From positions 44,712 through 108,711 of the forward strand of contig JAHQRK010000052.1 of the NCBI GenBank assembly GCA_019828595.1: a DNA stretch of 64,000 nucleotides. The letters run 5' to 3'. Below are positions 20,577 through 30,413 of this stretch, piece after piece (positions within the stretch are counted from its first letter, which is position 1; each line of letters starts with the position of its first letter). The notes below the pieces were generated by a model, which was given only the letters and a program-made list of their open reading frames with translations, did not search any database and had not been told where the DNA came from. The position numbers and the translations under genes are program-made. Source of the stretch: Aphanomyces cochlioides (Eukaryota; Oomycota; Saprolegniomycetes; Saprolegniales; Verrucalvaceae).

Positions 20577-22011
20577 AGTCGCTCGCGTAGCCGTCAAAGT
20601 TAGTGCACCTCACTGAAGCAGTCACATGTGTCCATTTCGGACTATATTTTTGAATGTACTCGTTTAAGCATTTGCACGTTCTTAACACTTCATTAACATG
20701 CAACAATTTCCACGATGCTACAAGAGCCCCAACGCGTATGTGTTATTGATGAGTGGAGGAGAACTTTCGTCCTATCCCCCGGCCATTTCGGCTACATCGC
20801 CTCTGAAATCGCATTTGATACAACATTTTCTGCACGTGGTACATTCATGGCCATGAGCAATCACGATAGCATTCAGACACTTGGCATGACGCTCATCCCG
20901 CGCTTCAAGAGCCACGAGGCATGCATGATAAAACACGTGGGACGAGCATTGTACATGCCTCTTGGACGCGCGCTTTAACTTGTGCGCGTCATGTATGCTA
21001 ACAACCACGTGGCAACAAAGCCATGAAGGTCGAGTCTCGTCAAGTTCTACTACTATTAGTAGTATGCTTTAAGAGGACAGGATATTCTCTTCTCCAATTC
21101 GAACTCATGGGGATTGATTCGATGCAATGCGATATCTCTCAACACGCAGGTGGTGTCATAAGAATACTAACGACGCACTGTTCTACCATGCAAAGCCAAA
21201 CTGACTTATGAAATGGACTTTTATAGCAGTGCAGTACACTCCGGCTTACTATTAATAGTACAGAAAAGCCTCCCACGAGGAAATCTTATCGTACAGTATG
21301 AACTGTTGAAATCAATAAGTATTAAATGACAAAGGTATTATCAAGTGTGTTACTGTTTGCCATTGGTGAGAATATTTGGAGGCTGAGCAGTAAATCAAAA
21401 GGTTCATTATGAGATTATTCATGATGGATAAAATTGAAAGCAGAGTACACAAGAGAAAATGCTGAATGATTGGAAACAAGGACAAATTGAATAGGCGTGA
21501 GTGTAAGGTTAGAATCTAGTCACGAGACGATCAAAACCAACAAACTCATTTCTTATGGTGATTACATGGGCAGCTGGTGAGTATTCGATATGGTCATCTT
21601 AGATTGGATACTTGGACTATGATATATTATGTACTGTCAAAAGTAATATTTGAACCTCTGAAAAATGCTTTCTTCGTGGGAGGCTTCACTGTATGGCTTA
21701 TGGAATCCAGTCGGTTTCTAGCCGTTCTCCTTCCACATGTCTCTCGACCAGCAAACCAAGGATGCGCTCCTCGCCGCATCCATTTCAAGATACAATACTA
21801 CCCGTAGTATGTATTAACAATGGGCTAACGTTAGACGTAAACAGACGTGTCATATTGTCCAATCCTTTGTCAAGAGAACCTGAAATAATCCACTCACCTT
21901 GTGTCGACCAAGTATTCGTTTTGCTCGATTGCAGCGTTCGCGGAACGATTCTTGCAACCGCAGCGTTGCATGTTGTGTCTTGAAATGCCACAACGAAGAG
22001 CAGTGTTTGTG

Positions 22012-22028
22012 TCATTGTCGAAATTGCC
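22012..22028 (+). promoter_or_regulatory. Core promoter of gene A' (copy 1)
   Basis: Same 17-mer, 17 nt before the ATG. Confidence 0.55.
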
Positions 22029-22045
22029 GTCAAGAAATATCTCCC

Positions 22046-22510
22046 ATGCGTGTCTTGATCCCCCTTGCGCTGGCTATTTCTACCGTCGTGGCTTTCAACC
22101 AACCTCGCCAAGACTCGTCATTTATGGCGACCCATCAGCAAGTCCGCACGGACTCTGTGATCCAAGAAAACCGCATTCTGCAGCAAGACGCGTCATTCGC
22201 TTCGTACTACACGCCTAAGAGACAACTGGTAGCCAATGGTCTCCTGAGTTGTTTCGGACGCATGTGCGGCAAATCCGCCAACAAGCCTGCTAGCCAACCT
22301 GCTAGGCAACCTGCTAGGCAACCTGCTAGGCAACCTGCTAGCCAGCCCAAGCGAGGGCAGAGAAAGCAAATGGAAGAAAGACATTACGCTCGACGCGGAA
22401 ATCTACAGTGGACAGGCAAAGGAGTCCCGAAGGAGCGTCAAAGTTCGGGTCGTCTTAACCGTCAAACTTCGACTGCAGGAATTTCGGATTCAGAAATTGA
22501 ACCACGTTAG
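22046..22510 (+). CDS. Small secreted protein, family member A' (copy 1)
   Basis: 154 aa, identical to 3102-3566: signal peptide, RILQ at 43-46, QPAR repeats and an RQSSGRLNRQTS tail. Last gene of the array. Confidence 0.68.
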   Translation: MRVLIPLALAISTVVAFNQPRQDSSFMATHQQVRTDSVIQENRILQQDASFASYYTPKRQLVANGLLSCFGRMCGKSANKPASQPARQPARQPARQPASQPKRGQRKQMEERHYARRGNLQWTGKGVPKERQSSGRLNRQTSTAGISDSEIEPR

Positions 22511-24053
22511 CCCAAAAGAACAGCAATCAACAGCATCAGTTGGAGATAAATTCAATCGCACATGCAGGATACTGTTCTGGATAATTCAACTTTCGTCTTT
22601 GGCTATAACCTACTTTTTGCGTTTAAATCTGCACCCTAAACCCCCAATGCCATGCAAGGACTTAACATCCAAAGTTCCAACGCAAAGCCCCAAATGATCG
22701 TATCTCAACTTCGCCCTAGAGGTGAGGGTGGTTCTAATTCCAGGAGCTTTTCTCCTCGAGTCAGCCGTTCCATGATTAAATAAAGCCTCAGAAGTTAACA
22801 AGATGGCCAATGAGCCCGCTATTCAAGGTATTGCAGTACAGAAAATATGTGTTACTGAGTTTCTTCTGGTGGTCGCAGCTCGAAAGTAGTTGCAACGATT
22901 TAACCTCGGCGGATTGCAACAGAATACCAGACCTGCGTCTAATGCTTGTTGGCTCGACTTGGGGCGGCTCAAGCCTGAAATGTCAACGCAAAAGCCGCAT
23001 AGAAATGCAATGAGGTTCCAAGAGGTAAATCGCGAGAGGATCTGCTAGGGTGAGCTTGTCATAGCTCACGACACCTCCCTCTCGGCACAGAGTATGATAG
23101 AGCTAACGAGGGTTCCGACGGCCGGGGCTAGCTTGCGTACGGCTACCCGAGCCTTGCAGACCAAGTTTCAACTATCGGGTTAAACTTCCCGAGCTTGTCT
23201 GCTAAAGCTACACGGGTTTACCCACCTGAAATTGCCCGAGCTTTGACGACCAAGGCGACCCGAGCTCCCAGGCTTGTTTTAACTGGGCCTCTCATTTCCG
23301 TAGTCGATTGTTTCTCTGGCTGGAAAGTAAAGGCGCTTTCGTGAGTTCTATGACGGTCGCCTGGATAGGCGCCGTTCGTTTTAAGGGCTCTTCTTTGAGG
23401 CTGTCTTGAGTTGGTTGGACCTCCCACGCACAAGATTTGGAGTTCAGAAAACCTTGTTAGTTGGCTGAGGTTAATTCTAAACTGACTCGCAATCCTCCTC
23501 TGTAGTTTCTACATTTGTTCGATCTTGGCGGAGCTCTTGGCGGTAGATAGAAGGATTTAGCCAGTTGGTCAACGTCTTCAAACGTCTTCATAGAACATTG
23601 ACATTGTGCTCTTCAAAACCGTCACAGTTCACCTCGTGAAGTGGATGTCTCGATTTGTTTTCGATCCAGCATGGTGGCTCCCACGACGCAGCGGGTGATC
23701 TAAGCCTCAGTGGCGAAATTACTTGATATATGCTCTTGAAAATCCAACAGCCCGCCCCACGAATCTGGAACGCTACAGTACTTCACTGTCATTACAAGAA
23801 GGCTTGCAACGCAGGGGCAAGGGTGAAGGGGGAAGTACGCTTCTCTATGGGGAAGGAGCGCAAATTATCGAGCAAGAGGTGGGGCCACTCTTGTCTCGAT
23901 GGGCGCTGCATGTATGGTGTTATTCATCGGGAGATGGATGTAGCGCCATCCTTTCGGAATACTGTACTCGAGCAACACTGGGTACCGCGTGGTACCCAGT
24001 GTTCCCGCAGAATATTATAATATAGAGGTATTTCAAATAAAGCGGGGACGGTT
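22511..24053. other. No intact gene; duplicate of 3567-5109
   Basis: Carries the same minus-strand family tail remnant (23180-23269) and the same 13-bp hairpin (23974-24003). Confidence 0.6.
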
Positions 24054-24058
24054 GGAAC

Positions 24059-24408
24059 TGTTGATTTCCATGCTCTACTATGAGCCTCTGAGTTGTCTAT
24101 TGCCTGACCAGTTGGAATTCCTCGTCCATTATGACAATTGATGTACGGTGCTTTGTCAGGGTTAGGGATATATCTATTCCCGGCACCCCTTAGAGTAGTC
24201 GCGTGGCTGTCTCTCTTACTCCTGTAAATACACCTCTTACATCACGTGTCTTGTTAGCTCGCACTGGCTCCACAACGGCGCTTCGACGCCAGAAACCAGA
24301 CGTCGACTCCGCCGTGGCCATCTGCAAAGACGACTGACATTCAGAGTGGCGAATGGAGGGATCCCCTTATACTAAAGGTAATGTTCCACCATGTTCACCA
24401 AATCAATA
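24059..24408 (+). repeat. Copia 5' LTR
   Basis: 350 bp, TGTTGATT ... AATCAATA. It contains an extra CTACTATG near position 16 that is absent from the 3' LTR. Confidence 0.9.
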
Positions 24409-24421
24409 GGTTATGAGCCCA
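24409..24421 (+). promoter_or_regulatory. Copia primer-binding site, half-tRNA(iMet) type
   Basis: GGTTATGAGCCCA begins directly after the LTR and is complementary to the anticodon arm of initiator tRNA-Met (GGGCTCATAACC), as in Drosophila copia, where a cleaved internal tRNA half primes reverse transcription. Confidence 0.65.
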
Positions 24422-24629
24422 AGGGGCTTCCCACACCTTGGATGGATGGAACAAGGTGGAGCCACCTTGTATGCGTCCTTCTGTGGCTGTAGCTCGAATG
24501 TACGATCCACGGCGGCGAAGGACAAAGGCTCCTCCAACCACCACCCGCGAGTTCTTCCATTATGGAAGAATCACTCGCCAATGGGCGGCGGTTTCTAGCT
24601 TCTCAGTTCCATTCGTCTTTGCAAGCGAG

Positions 24630-24910
24630 ATGGCACGCCGACGAGAGAGTCCTCGACGTCGGTCATACCATAGAAACAGGAGATCATCCAGTCGCGACAG
24701 CGAACGACGGTCTCAAAGCAGGAGCTACAGGCACAGCTCCAGCCGAGACCGTCCACGGTCATACTATGGACCGAATTCACCATCCCGCAGCACTGCCAAC
24801 GTGCAACAACGAGGAGCGCCGTCCGTCGACAGACATCGGCGTGATGCGAATGAGCTGTGGAACGTCCAAACGTTCAGCCATAGCAACGAGTCAAGGCCGT
24901 TGGAGCCGTC
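24630..24910 (+). pseudogene. Copia Gag N-terminal Arg/Ser-rich part, out of frame
   Basis: ATG at 24630 opens an RS-rich stretch (MARRRESPRRR, RSSSRD repeats), likely RNA binding, running into LWNVQTFSHSNESRP. The Gag core continues in a different frame from about 24900; a stop lies just upstream in the core frame, so an indel separates them. Confidence 0.55.
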
Positions 24911-27310
24911 ATGTGGCTCCCAACGAAAAGCTTTGTTGGGAACAATTTCCACTATTGGCTCAAAGCCATCCGAAACCACTTGAAGGCAGCGCGACTCTGG
25001 GATATCGTCGCTGGAACGGAAAACCGACCATCGACACCAGGCGAGGGTGCCCAATGTGACCACCTCGATCGGTTGGCCGTGACACTGCTCATGGACTCGA
25101 TTCGAGATGAACTTCTTCTCGGAGTCAGCGGTGAAGAATCAGCTGCTAGCATCTGGGAGACCATATGCAACAAGTACCTCGAGGTCAAATGGGGAACGAG
25201 TGCCAGCCTCCTTGGGAAGCTGACCAACCTCAAGATGGCTAGCGGCTCTGATGTAAACGAGCACCTCACAGTATTCAGAGAACACTCTGAGAAGCTCAAC
25301 GAGATGGGCGAAGGGTTGAAGACCAGTCAACTAACAGCGTTGCTGCTTGGGTCGTTGCCCGACAGCTGGAACACTTTCAAGACCAGCTTCTGGATTCTCA
25401 AGTCAGCTCCAAGCTACGACGAGCTTGAAGCCAACATCAGAACCGAGGCAGCTCGTCGTGGAAGTGAGCTGGCTGCCAAGCGAAAGGAAGACAAGAAGGC
25501 GTTGCAAGGAAATGCGGCTGAAGCGCACGCAGCGCAACTGGCGCAGCAACAGCTGGACTTGTTTCGTAGGCTGGATTCAATTGAAGCCAATCTGGCCTCT
25601 GGACGAGGCCATCCAAGCAAGCGCCCCCAGGGAGCAAAAGCTCCCAATCCACACGTCAATGAGACGTGTGAATACTGCAAGCGAAAAGGCCACAAAGCTG
25701 ACAAGTGCTTCATGAAGAGAAGACATCAAAATGATCTTGACCAAGCCAACAAGCGGGCCAACATCGTCGAATCAAATCTCAGCGAGAGATTTGACGACGA
25801 TGAAGCCATGGACATGAAGACCGAAGGAAGTGAAGACGGGAAGTGGTCTGGCTCAGCCTGGGCTAGCCGAGTGTCCACTCGTGGACTCAGCGAGCTGAAG
25901 TATGAGTGGGTGGTCGACTCTGGAGCCACCCACCACATGTGCTATGTCCGCGAAATGTTCGACCAGATGGAGGCTTCCACCAAGTCCACAGCCAACACGG
26001 TCGGTCTACCCAATGGTGGACATGTAGCTGTTGAAGGCGTTGGATCGGTCATTCTCACCGTCAAATGTGATCTGACCGATCAACGTGTGAAGATCAAGCT
26101 GACTGGAGTGCTGTACATGCCCAAGTTCAATCGAAACCTCATCTCCGTTCGCAAGTCGGCCAAAGCTGGACTCAAGTTCAACTTCGAAACGACTGAGGAT
26201 CATCTGGTTGTCATGAGCAACTCCCAGTCGATCACTGTGATCGGCGATCCCCAGGAGCCGCTTTACATTCTCAAGTATATCCGAGCCGATGAGCCTCTTG
26301 AGAAGGCTGAAGCCAATGCCATGATGGCACACCCAACGTTTGACCTCTGGCACAAACGACTTGGCCATCTCAACCCAGTTGCAATGAAGCGCCTGCTCGA
26401 CGAAGGCGTCGTTCGAGGTTTCAAAGTTGTCCAGTACGACCTAGACGGTTGGATCTGTGACGCATGTGAGCTCGGCAAGAAGACTCGACGAGTCAAACTG
26501 CCGTCGTCGGCTGCATCGGTCAACCGATGCACTGCGAAAGTACACTCGGACCTCACTGGTCCAATCGAGACTCCTGCGCTGGATGGCTCTCGGTATGTGT
26601 GTCTCTTTGTTGACAGCCATTCTAGCTTCATCACTTGCTACTGTGAGCTCGCTGAGCGGCAGGTTGTGTTTATTCTGGATGACTGCTCGATGCTGGACGA
26701 GCAGCTCATTGAACTCACTCTTCTTTGTGAGAATTCAGATAATGGAGGCGAGTTCGTAAACAAGCAACTGAAGGATTTCTGTGCCAAAGAAGGGATCCTT
26801 CACTCCACGTCGGTTCCATACACTAGTCAACAAAATGGCAAGGTGGAGGTCCGTTTTCGAGACGTCTTTGCCAAGGCTCGATCCATGCTGATCGACGGCA
26901 ACCTGCCAAAGCAACTGTGGGATCATGCTGTGCAGTGCGCAGTCTACTGCCTCAATCGGTGTCCCAGCGGCACTCGCAAGACGACTGCGTTCGAACTGTG
27001 GCACGGGTACCAGCCGAATCTCAGTGCCATGCGTGTATTCGGCAGCTTGTGCTATGTGCACATTCCAAGCAAAGTCAATGTGAGCACAGATGCCGGGAGG
27101 GCAAAAACCAAGCGACAGAAACTGGACTACAAGGCCGTCAGAGGCATCTTCCTAGGCTATGCCGAGGACCGACACGCCTACAAAGTGCTCGACTGCACTA
27201 CAGGACAGCTGCTTGTATCCATCCACGTCACGTTTGACGAACTGGATTCTGTCGCGTCTCAAGAATTGAAGCGGAAGGAGCTGCTCAAGTTGGCACAGAT
27301 CCACGACTGA
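24911..27310 (+). CDS. Copia Gag-protease-integrase polyprotein segment (799 aa)
   Basis: Gag core 1-230; CCHC zinc knuckle C253-x2-C-x4-H-x4-C266; aspartic protease motif WVVDSGATHH (D336); GAG-pre-integrase HHCC (H481, H486, C516, C519); integrase core with D547 (SDLTGP), D610 (NSDNGGEF) and E646 (QQNGKVEV), exact D-x35-E spacing. The usual AER after QQNG is VEV here, but the glutamate is retained. The frame ends at 27310, where a frameshift separates it from reverse transcriptase. The first ATG (MWLPTKSF) is probably internal to the true Gag, whose start lies in the broken upstream part. Confidence 0.85.
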   Translation: MWLPTKSFVGNNFHYWLKAIRNHLKAARLWDIVAGTENRPSTPGEGAQCDHLDRLAVTLLMDSIRDELLLGVSGEESAASIWETICNKYLEVKWGTSASLLGKLTNLKMASGSDVNEHLTVFREHSEKLNEMGEGLKTSQLTALLLGSLPDSWNTFKTSFWILKSAPSYDELEANIRTEAARRGSELAAKRKEDKKALQGNAAEAHAAQLAQQQLDLFRRLDSIEANLASGRGHPSKRPQGAKAPNPHVNETCEYCKRKGHKADKCFMKRRHQNDLDQANKRANIVESNLSERFDDDEAMDMKTEGSEDGKWSGSAWASRVSTRGLSELKYEWVVDSGATHHMCYVREMFDQMEASTKSTANTVGLPNGGHVAVEGVGSVILTVKCDLTDQRVKIKLTGVLYMPKFNRNLISVRKSAKAGLKFNFETTEDHLVVMSNSQSITVIGDPQEPLYILKYIRADEPLEKAEANAMMAHPTFDLWHKRLGHLNPVAMKRLLDEGVVRGFKVVQYDLDGWICDACELGKKTRRVKLPSSAASVNRCTAKVHSDLTGPIETPALDGSRYVCLFVDSHSSFITCYCELAERQVVFILDDCSMLDEQLIELTLLCENSDNGGEFVNKQLKDFCAKEGILHSTSVPYTSQQNGKVEVRFRDVFAKARSMLIDGNLPKQLWDHAVQCAVYCLNRCPSGTRKTTAFELWHGYQPNLSAMRVFGSLCYVHIPSKVNVSTDAGRAKTKRQKLDYKAVRGIFLGYAEDRHAYKVLDCTTGQLLVSIHVTFDELDSVASQELKRKELLKLAQIHD

Positions 27311-28180
27311 CGTTCGACTTCTACAGCCGCCAAGCATCCCAGGACGTCGACTTCCTCTTCAATGGAGAGACCACTAAGGACACTCTCGACGACGAAGAAA
27401 TCAACGCTTTGGAGAGCTTCGTGCAGCAGTTCAGCATCCCAGATAATGATTTGGGAGAAATCAATCTGGCTGCACCACATGGCAGTCACCTTGTATGCCA
27501 TAACCTGGACTTCAGCCCGTCCAGCTCCAAGCTGCTCAAGCTGTCTAGGCTGCAAGCTCAATCTGAAGAGCTCGTCAGAGCTGAAGTCGAAATGGCCAAA
27601 TCGGAAGCATACAGTGCTGCTGTTCCGCTTCCAGTATTCCCATTCCACGCAACTATGAAGAGCTGGCCTCCAAAGAGTGGGAGCACTGGAAGGTTGCCAT
27701 CGAAAAGGAGTTGGCGTTCATCAAGTCGAATGGCACGTGGAAGTACGTCAAGCCTCCTCAAGACAGAAAAACGCTCAAGACCACGTGGGTCTTCCGCGTC
27801 AAAGAGAAGAGCGACGGCTCGATCGAGCGATTCAAGGCTCGACTGGTCATCAAGGGGTTCCTGCAAGTCAAGGGCCTCGACTACGATGAGGTGTTCGCGC
27901 CAGTCATGAGACTCGAAAGCCTGCGCACACTCCTCGCCATAGGCAATGCACTGGACTTGCCCATCGACCAAATGGATATCGACACTGCGTTCCTCAACGG
28001 AACATTGGAAGAAGAGATCTATCTCGACCTCCCTGAGGGTCTACAGATGAGGGACGTTATCACAGATGCTAACTGGATAGGTGACTCTGGACTCGCAAGC
28101 AGTCCACCGCAAGTGTCGTGCTTGCTTATCAAAGCCTTGTATGGGCTCAAGCAGGCTCCCAGGGAATGGCACAGGTGCTG
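27311..28180 (+). pseudogene. Copia integrase C-terminus and reverse transcriptase N-half, frameshifted
   Basis: One frame (about 27310-27645) reads from DFYSRQASQDVDFLF to the PLPVFPFHA region. After an indel near 27645 the next frame gives EELASKEWEHWKVAIEKEL and the RT fingers: TWVFRVKEKSDGSIERFKAR, GLDYDEVFAPVMRLESLR and MDIDTAFLNGTLEEEIYL (motif A aspartate). It breaks again after ALYGLKQAPREWH near 28175. Confidence 0.8.
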
Positions 28181-29560
28181 ACAACCTTCCTGGGAGGCAT
28201 CGGCTTCGAGAAAACGAACGTCGAAAGCTGCATCTATGTGCGACGGCTGAAAAGCCAGCTAGCCATCGTGGCAATCTACGTGGATGACTTGGTCATCGTG
28301 GCTGAGAATGACAATGTGATGGCAGATGTGAAGACAGCCATCAAGTGCCGCTTTGCGTCCAAAGACATGGGACCGATCCACTATATCCTCGGCATCCGCG
28401 TCGTACGCGACCGTGAGAAGCGCATCATGCACATCTCACAGCCGCTAAATGCCAAGAACATGTTAAAGCGCTTTGACCTGGATCAAGCCAGACCAGCCAC
28501 CACACCGCTCGATAAGGTGTTGGATGGAAGCGACTCTCCATCGGATGGGCATGTCCGGACTGAAGCCGAACGCCTCAACCATGCCAACTTCCGTCAAGGC
28601 ATCGGCTCGCTGATGTACCTGATGCTTGGGACGAGACCGGATCTCGCCTATGCTGTCCAAGCCCTCAGTCGCTACCTGAACAATCCAGGCAAGTCGCATA
28701 TCGGCAAAATGAAGCAAGTTATGCGCTACGTCGCTGGCACGATCGACTTTGGTCTGGTCTACCGCGGCTCTGACCTCGATCTGCGAGGCTACACCGACTC
28801 CGACTATGCCGCCAACCCAGACACTCGCCGATCGGTCCGTGGGTACTGCACATATGTTGGTGACTGTTTGGTGTCTTGGGCATCCCAATGCCAGCGTATC
28901 GTGGCGCAATCGACCACCGAGGCCGAGTATATCGCTCTGGCTCAAGCCGCCAAGGAAGTGCTATTCATGCGCACTCTCAACTGTGAGCTTGGCAATCCCA
29001 TAGCCACCGGCGTTATCCTCCATGCTGACAACCAGCCGGCAATTGCGACTGCGACCAATCCAGTCCATCATTCACGGACGAAACACATCGACGTCCGATA
29101 CCACTTCGTCCGTGAACGCATCCAACTGCAGGAGCTGCGTCTTGAGTACGTGCCCTCGAAGGACAACGTCGCCGATCTCTTCACCAAACCGCTACCTGCG
29201 GCTATCTTTCTCCCACTTAGGGACAAGATGGGCTTAGCCAAGCCACCGTTGGCCTCTGGTGCCCCTCTCTCGAAGTATGCTTGGACTATGGCATATGGTT
29301 TGGCAACGCGTACCAGCGACTCCACCAGCCTGTCCACACACCAATCTACGCGTACCAGCGTCTCGCAGCCTATGGACTGCTCATGTTTGCGTCCTGCTGC
29401 TCGGTGTGAATGCACTTCTCCTGCGGCACGTACCAGTGCTCTGGTCTCTGTTGGGACCTCATCAAAAACTTCTTGGTCGAATGTCCGACCTCATCAAAAA
29501 CCGGCACTGGTCCCTGTCGCGACCTCATCAAAAACACCCAGGTCCTGCACGACCATATAA
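28181..29560 (+). pseudogene. Copia reverse transcriptase C-half and RNase H
   Basis: Continues the previous segment in the frame open from 28118. The RT active-site box AIYVDDLVIVAEN is intact, followed by GSLMYLMLGTRPDLAYAV and LSRYLNNPGKSH. RNase H shows GYTDSDYAA, TTEAEYIAL, HADNQPAI and HSRTKHIDVRYHFVRE, ending at ADLFTKPLP. An unusual Ser/Thr/Cys-rich tail of about 100 residues follows before the stop. Confidence 0.85.
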
Positions 29561-29634
29561 ACGGCACCAAGTCCAAGTGGTTTTCTCCCATTCAATGGTT
29601 TCCACCTCTGGCAGACGATGGAACTGGCCAGTCC

Positions 29635-29641
29635 GGGAGGG
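29635..29641 (+). promoter_or_regulatory. Copia polypurine tract
   Basis: GGGAGGG immediately before the 3' LTR, the plus-strand priming site. Confidence 0.6.
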
Positions 29642-29983
29642 TGTTGATTTCCATGCTAGCCTCTGAGTTGTCTATTGCCTGACCAGTTGGAATTCCTCGT
29701 CCATTATGACAATTGATGTACGGTGCTTTGTCAGGGTTAGGGATATATCTATTCCCGGCACCCCTTAGAGTAGTCGCGTGGCTGTCTCTCTTACTCCTGT
29801 AAATACACCTCTTACATCACGTGTCTTGTTAGCTCGCACTGGCTCCACAACGGCGCTTCGACGCCAGAAACCAGACGTCGACTCCGCCGTGGCCATCTGC
29901 AAAGACGACTGACATTCAGAGTGGCGAATGGAGGGATCCCCTTATACTAAAGGTAATGTTCCACCATGTTCACCAAATCAATA
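29642..29983 (+). repeat. Copia 3' LTR
   Basis: 342 bp; matches the 5' LTR except for one 8-bp gap, followed by the target duplication GGAAC. Confidence 0.9.
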
Positions 29984-30006
29984 GGAACTACAGTTCCAAC
30001 ACAACA

Positions 30007-30082
30007 GTTTGGGATTTATATAGGTGCCAATACCATCAAGTTCTGTTCAATGATGGTATTGGCACCTACATAAATCCCAAAC
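30007..30082. repeat. Long hairpin, 32-bp stem with one mismatch, 12-nt loop
   Basis: Left arm 30007-30038 (starts GTTTGGGATTTATATAGG), loop AGTTCTGTTCAA, right arm 30051-30082. It starts 18 bp after the copia target duplication. Could be a MITE relic or a small-RNA precursor. Confidence 0.6.
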
Positions 30083-30149
30083 GTTGCGTTCTTTCCACGA
30101 GACTGCTGTGTTTTTGGAATGCTACAAATGGCCGTGGTCGTCACTTGTT

Positions 30150-30193
30150 GTGCTTGCCAAAAGTTTTGGCAAGCACAGTGCGCATTGCGCACT
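30150..30193. repeat. Two adjacent perfect palindromes
   Basis: 30150-30176: GTGCTTGCCAAAA, 1-nt centre, reverse complement. 30177-30193: AGTGCGCA, T, TGCGCACT. They abut without a gap. Confidence 0.65.
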
Positions 30194-30239
30194 GAGCCCC
30201 GCATCCATTTCATGACGATCATGTTTAAAAATATCTCCA

Positions 30240-30379
30240 TGGGAAGTGTCGTTTAGTCCAGTTAATGTCGATGCAGAGTTCTTGAGAACTTTTTGACGCG
30301 CTCCCATGACTGGCGAATCACAGACATCGACGACGGCAGATGCTGCAAGCGCGAGGAAGACCTACCGGTAGACACGCAT
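30240..30379 (-). pseudogene. Decayed secreted-family member D
   Basis: Starts ATGCGTGTC like gene A, 17 nt after the conserved promoter, but meets a TAG at codon 6. The next frame continues the signal-peptide core (FLALAASAVV) and then DSPVMGARQKVLKN. No C-terminal repeat is recognisable. Confidence 0.5.
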
Positions 30380-30396
30380 AGTAGGAGCTCCTTGAA

Positions 30397-30413
30397 GGCA
30401 ATTTGCACAATGA
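30397..30413 (-). promoter_or_regulatory. Core promoter of decayed member D
   Basis: TCATTGTGCAAATTGCC on the minus strand, still perfect although the gene is dead. Confidence 0.5.

Larger units (their letters stand above)
19806..21793 (+). repeat. Host tandem unit with gene A (copy 3)
   Basis: Full unit with the C5 run; its 3' border is the empty transposon site leading directly into A'. Confidence 0.85.
18946..25351 (+). repeat. 6.4-kb segmental duplication (partner of 1-6407)
   Basis: From within the transposase through genes A and A', the intergenic block and the copia 5' LTR plus gag start, the sequence matches 1-6407 at an offset of 18,945 then 18,944. The only difference noted is the C5/C6 run. 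The shared target duplication of the copia insertion shows the copia was already in place. The very high identity implies a recent event or an assembly artefact. Confidence 0.85.
24059..29983 (+). mobile_element. Ty1/copia retrotransposon, structurally complete (5.9 kb)
   Basis: Two LTRs (350 and 342 bp) that appear identical except for one 8-bp gap, flanked by the 5-bp target duplication GGAAC (24054-24058 and 29984-29988). Order is primer site, gag, protease, integrase, reverse transcriptase, RNase H, polypurine tract: the copia order. Coding is interrupted by about four frameshifts, odd beside such young LTRs. Confidence 0.92.
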
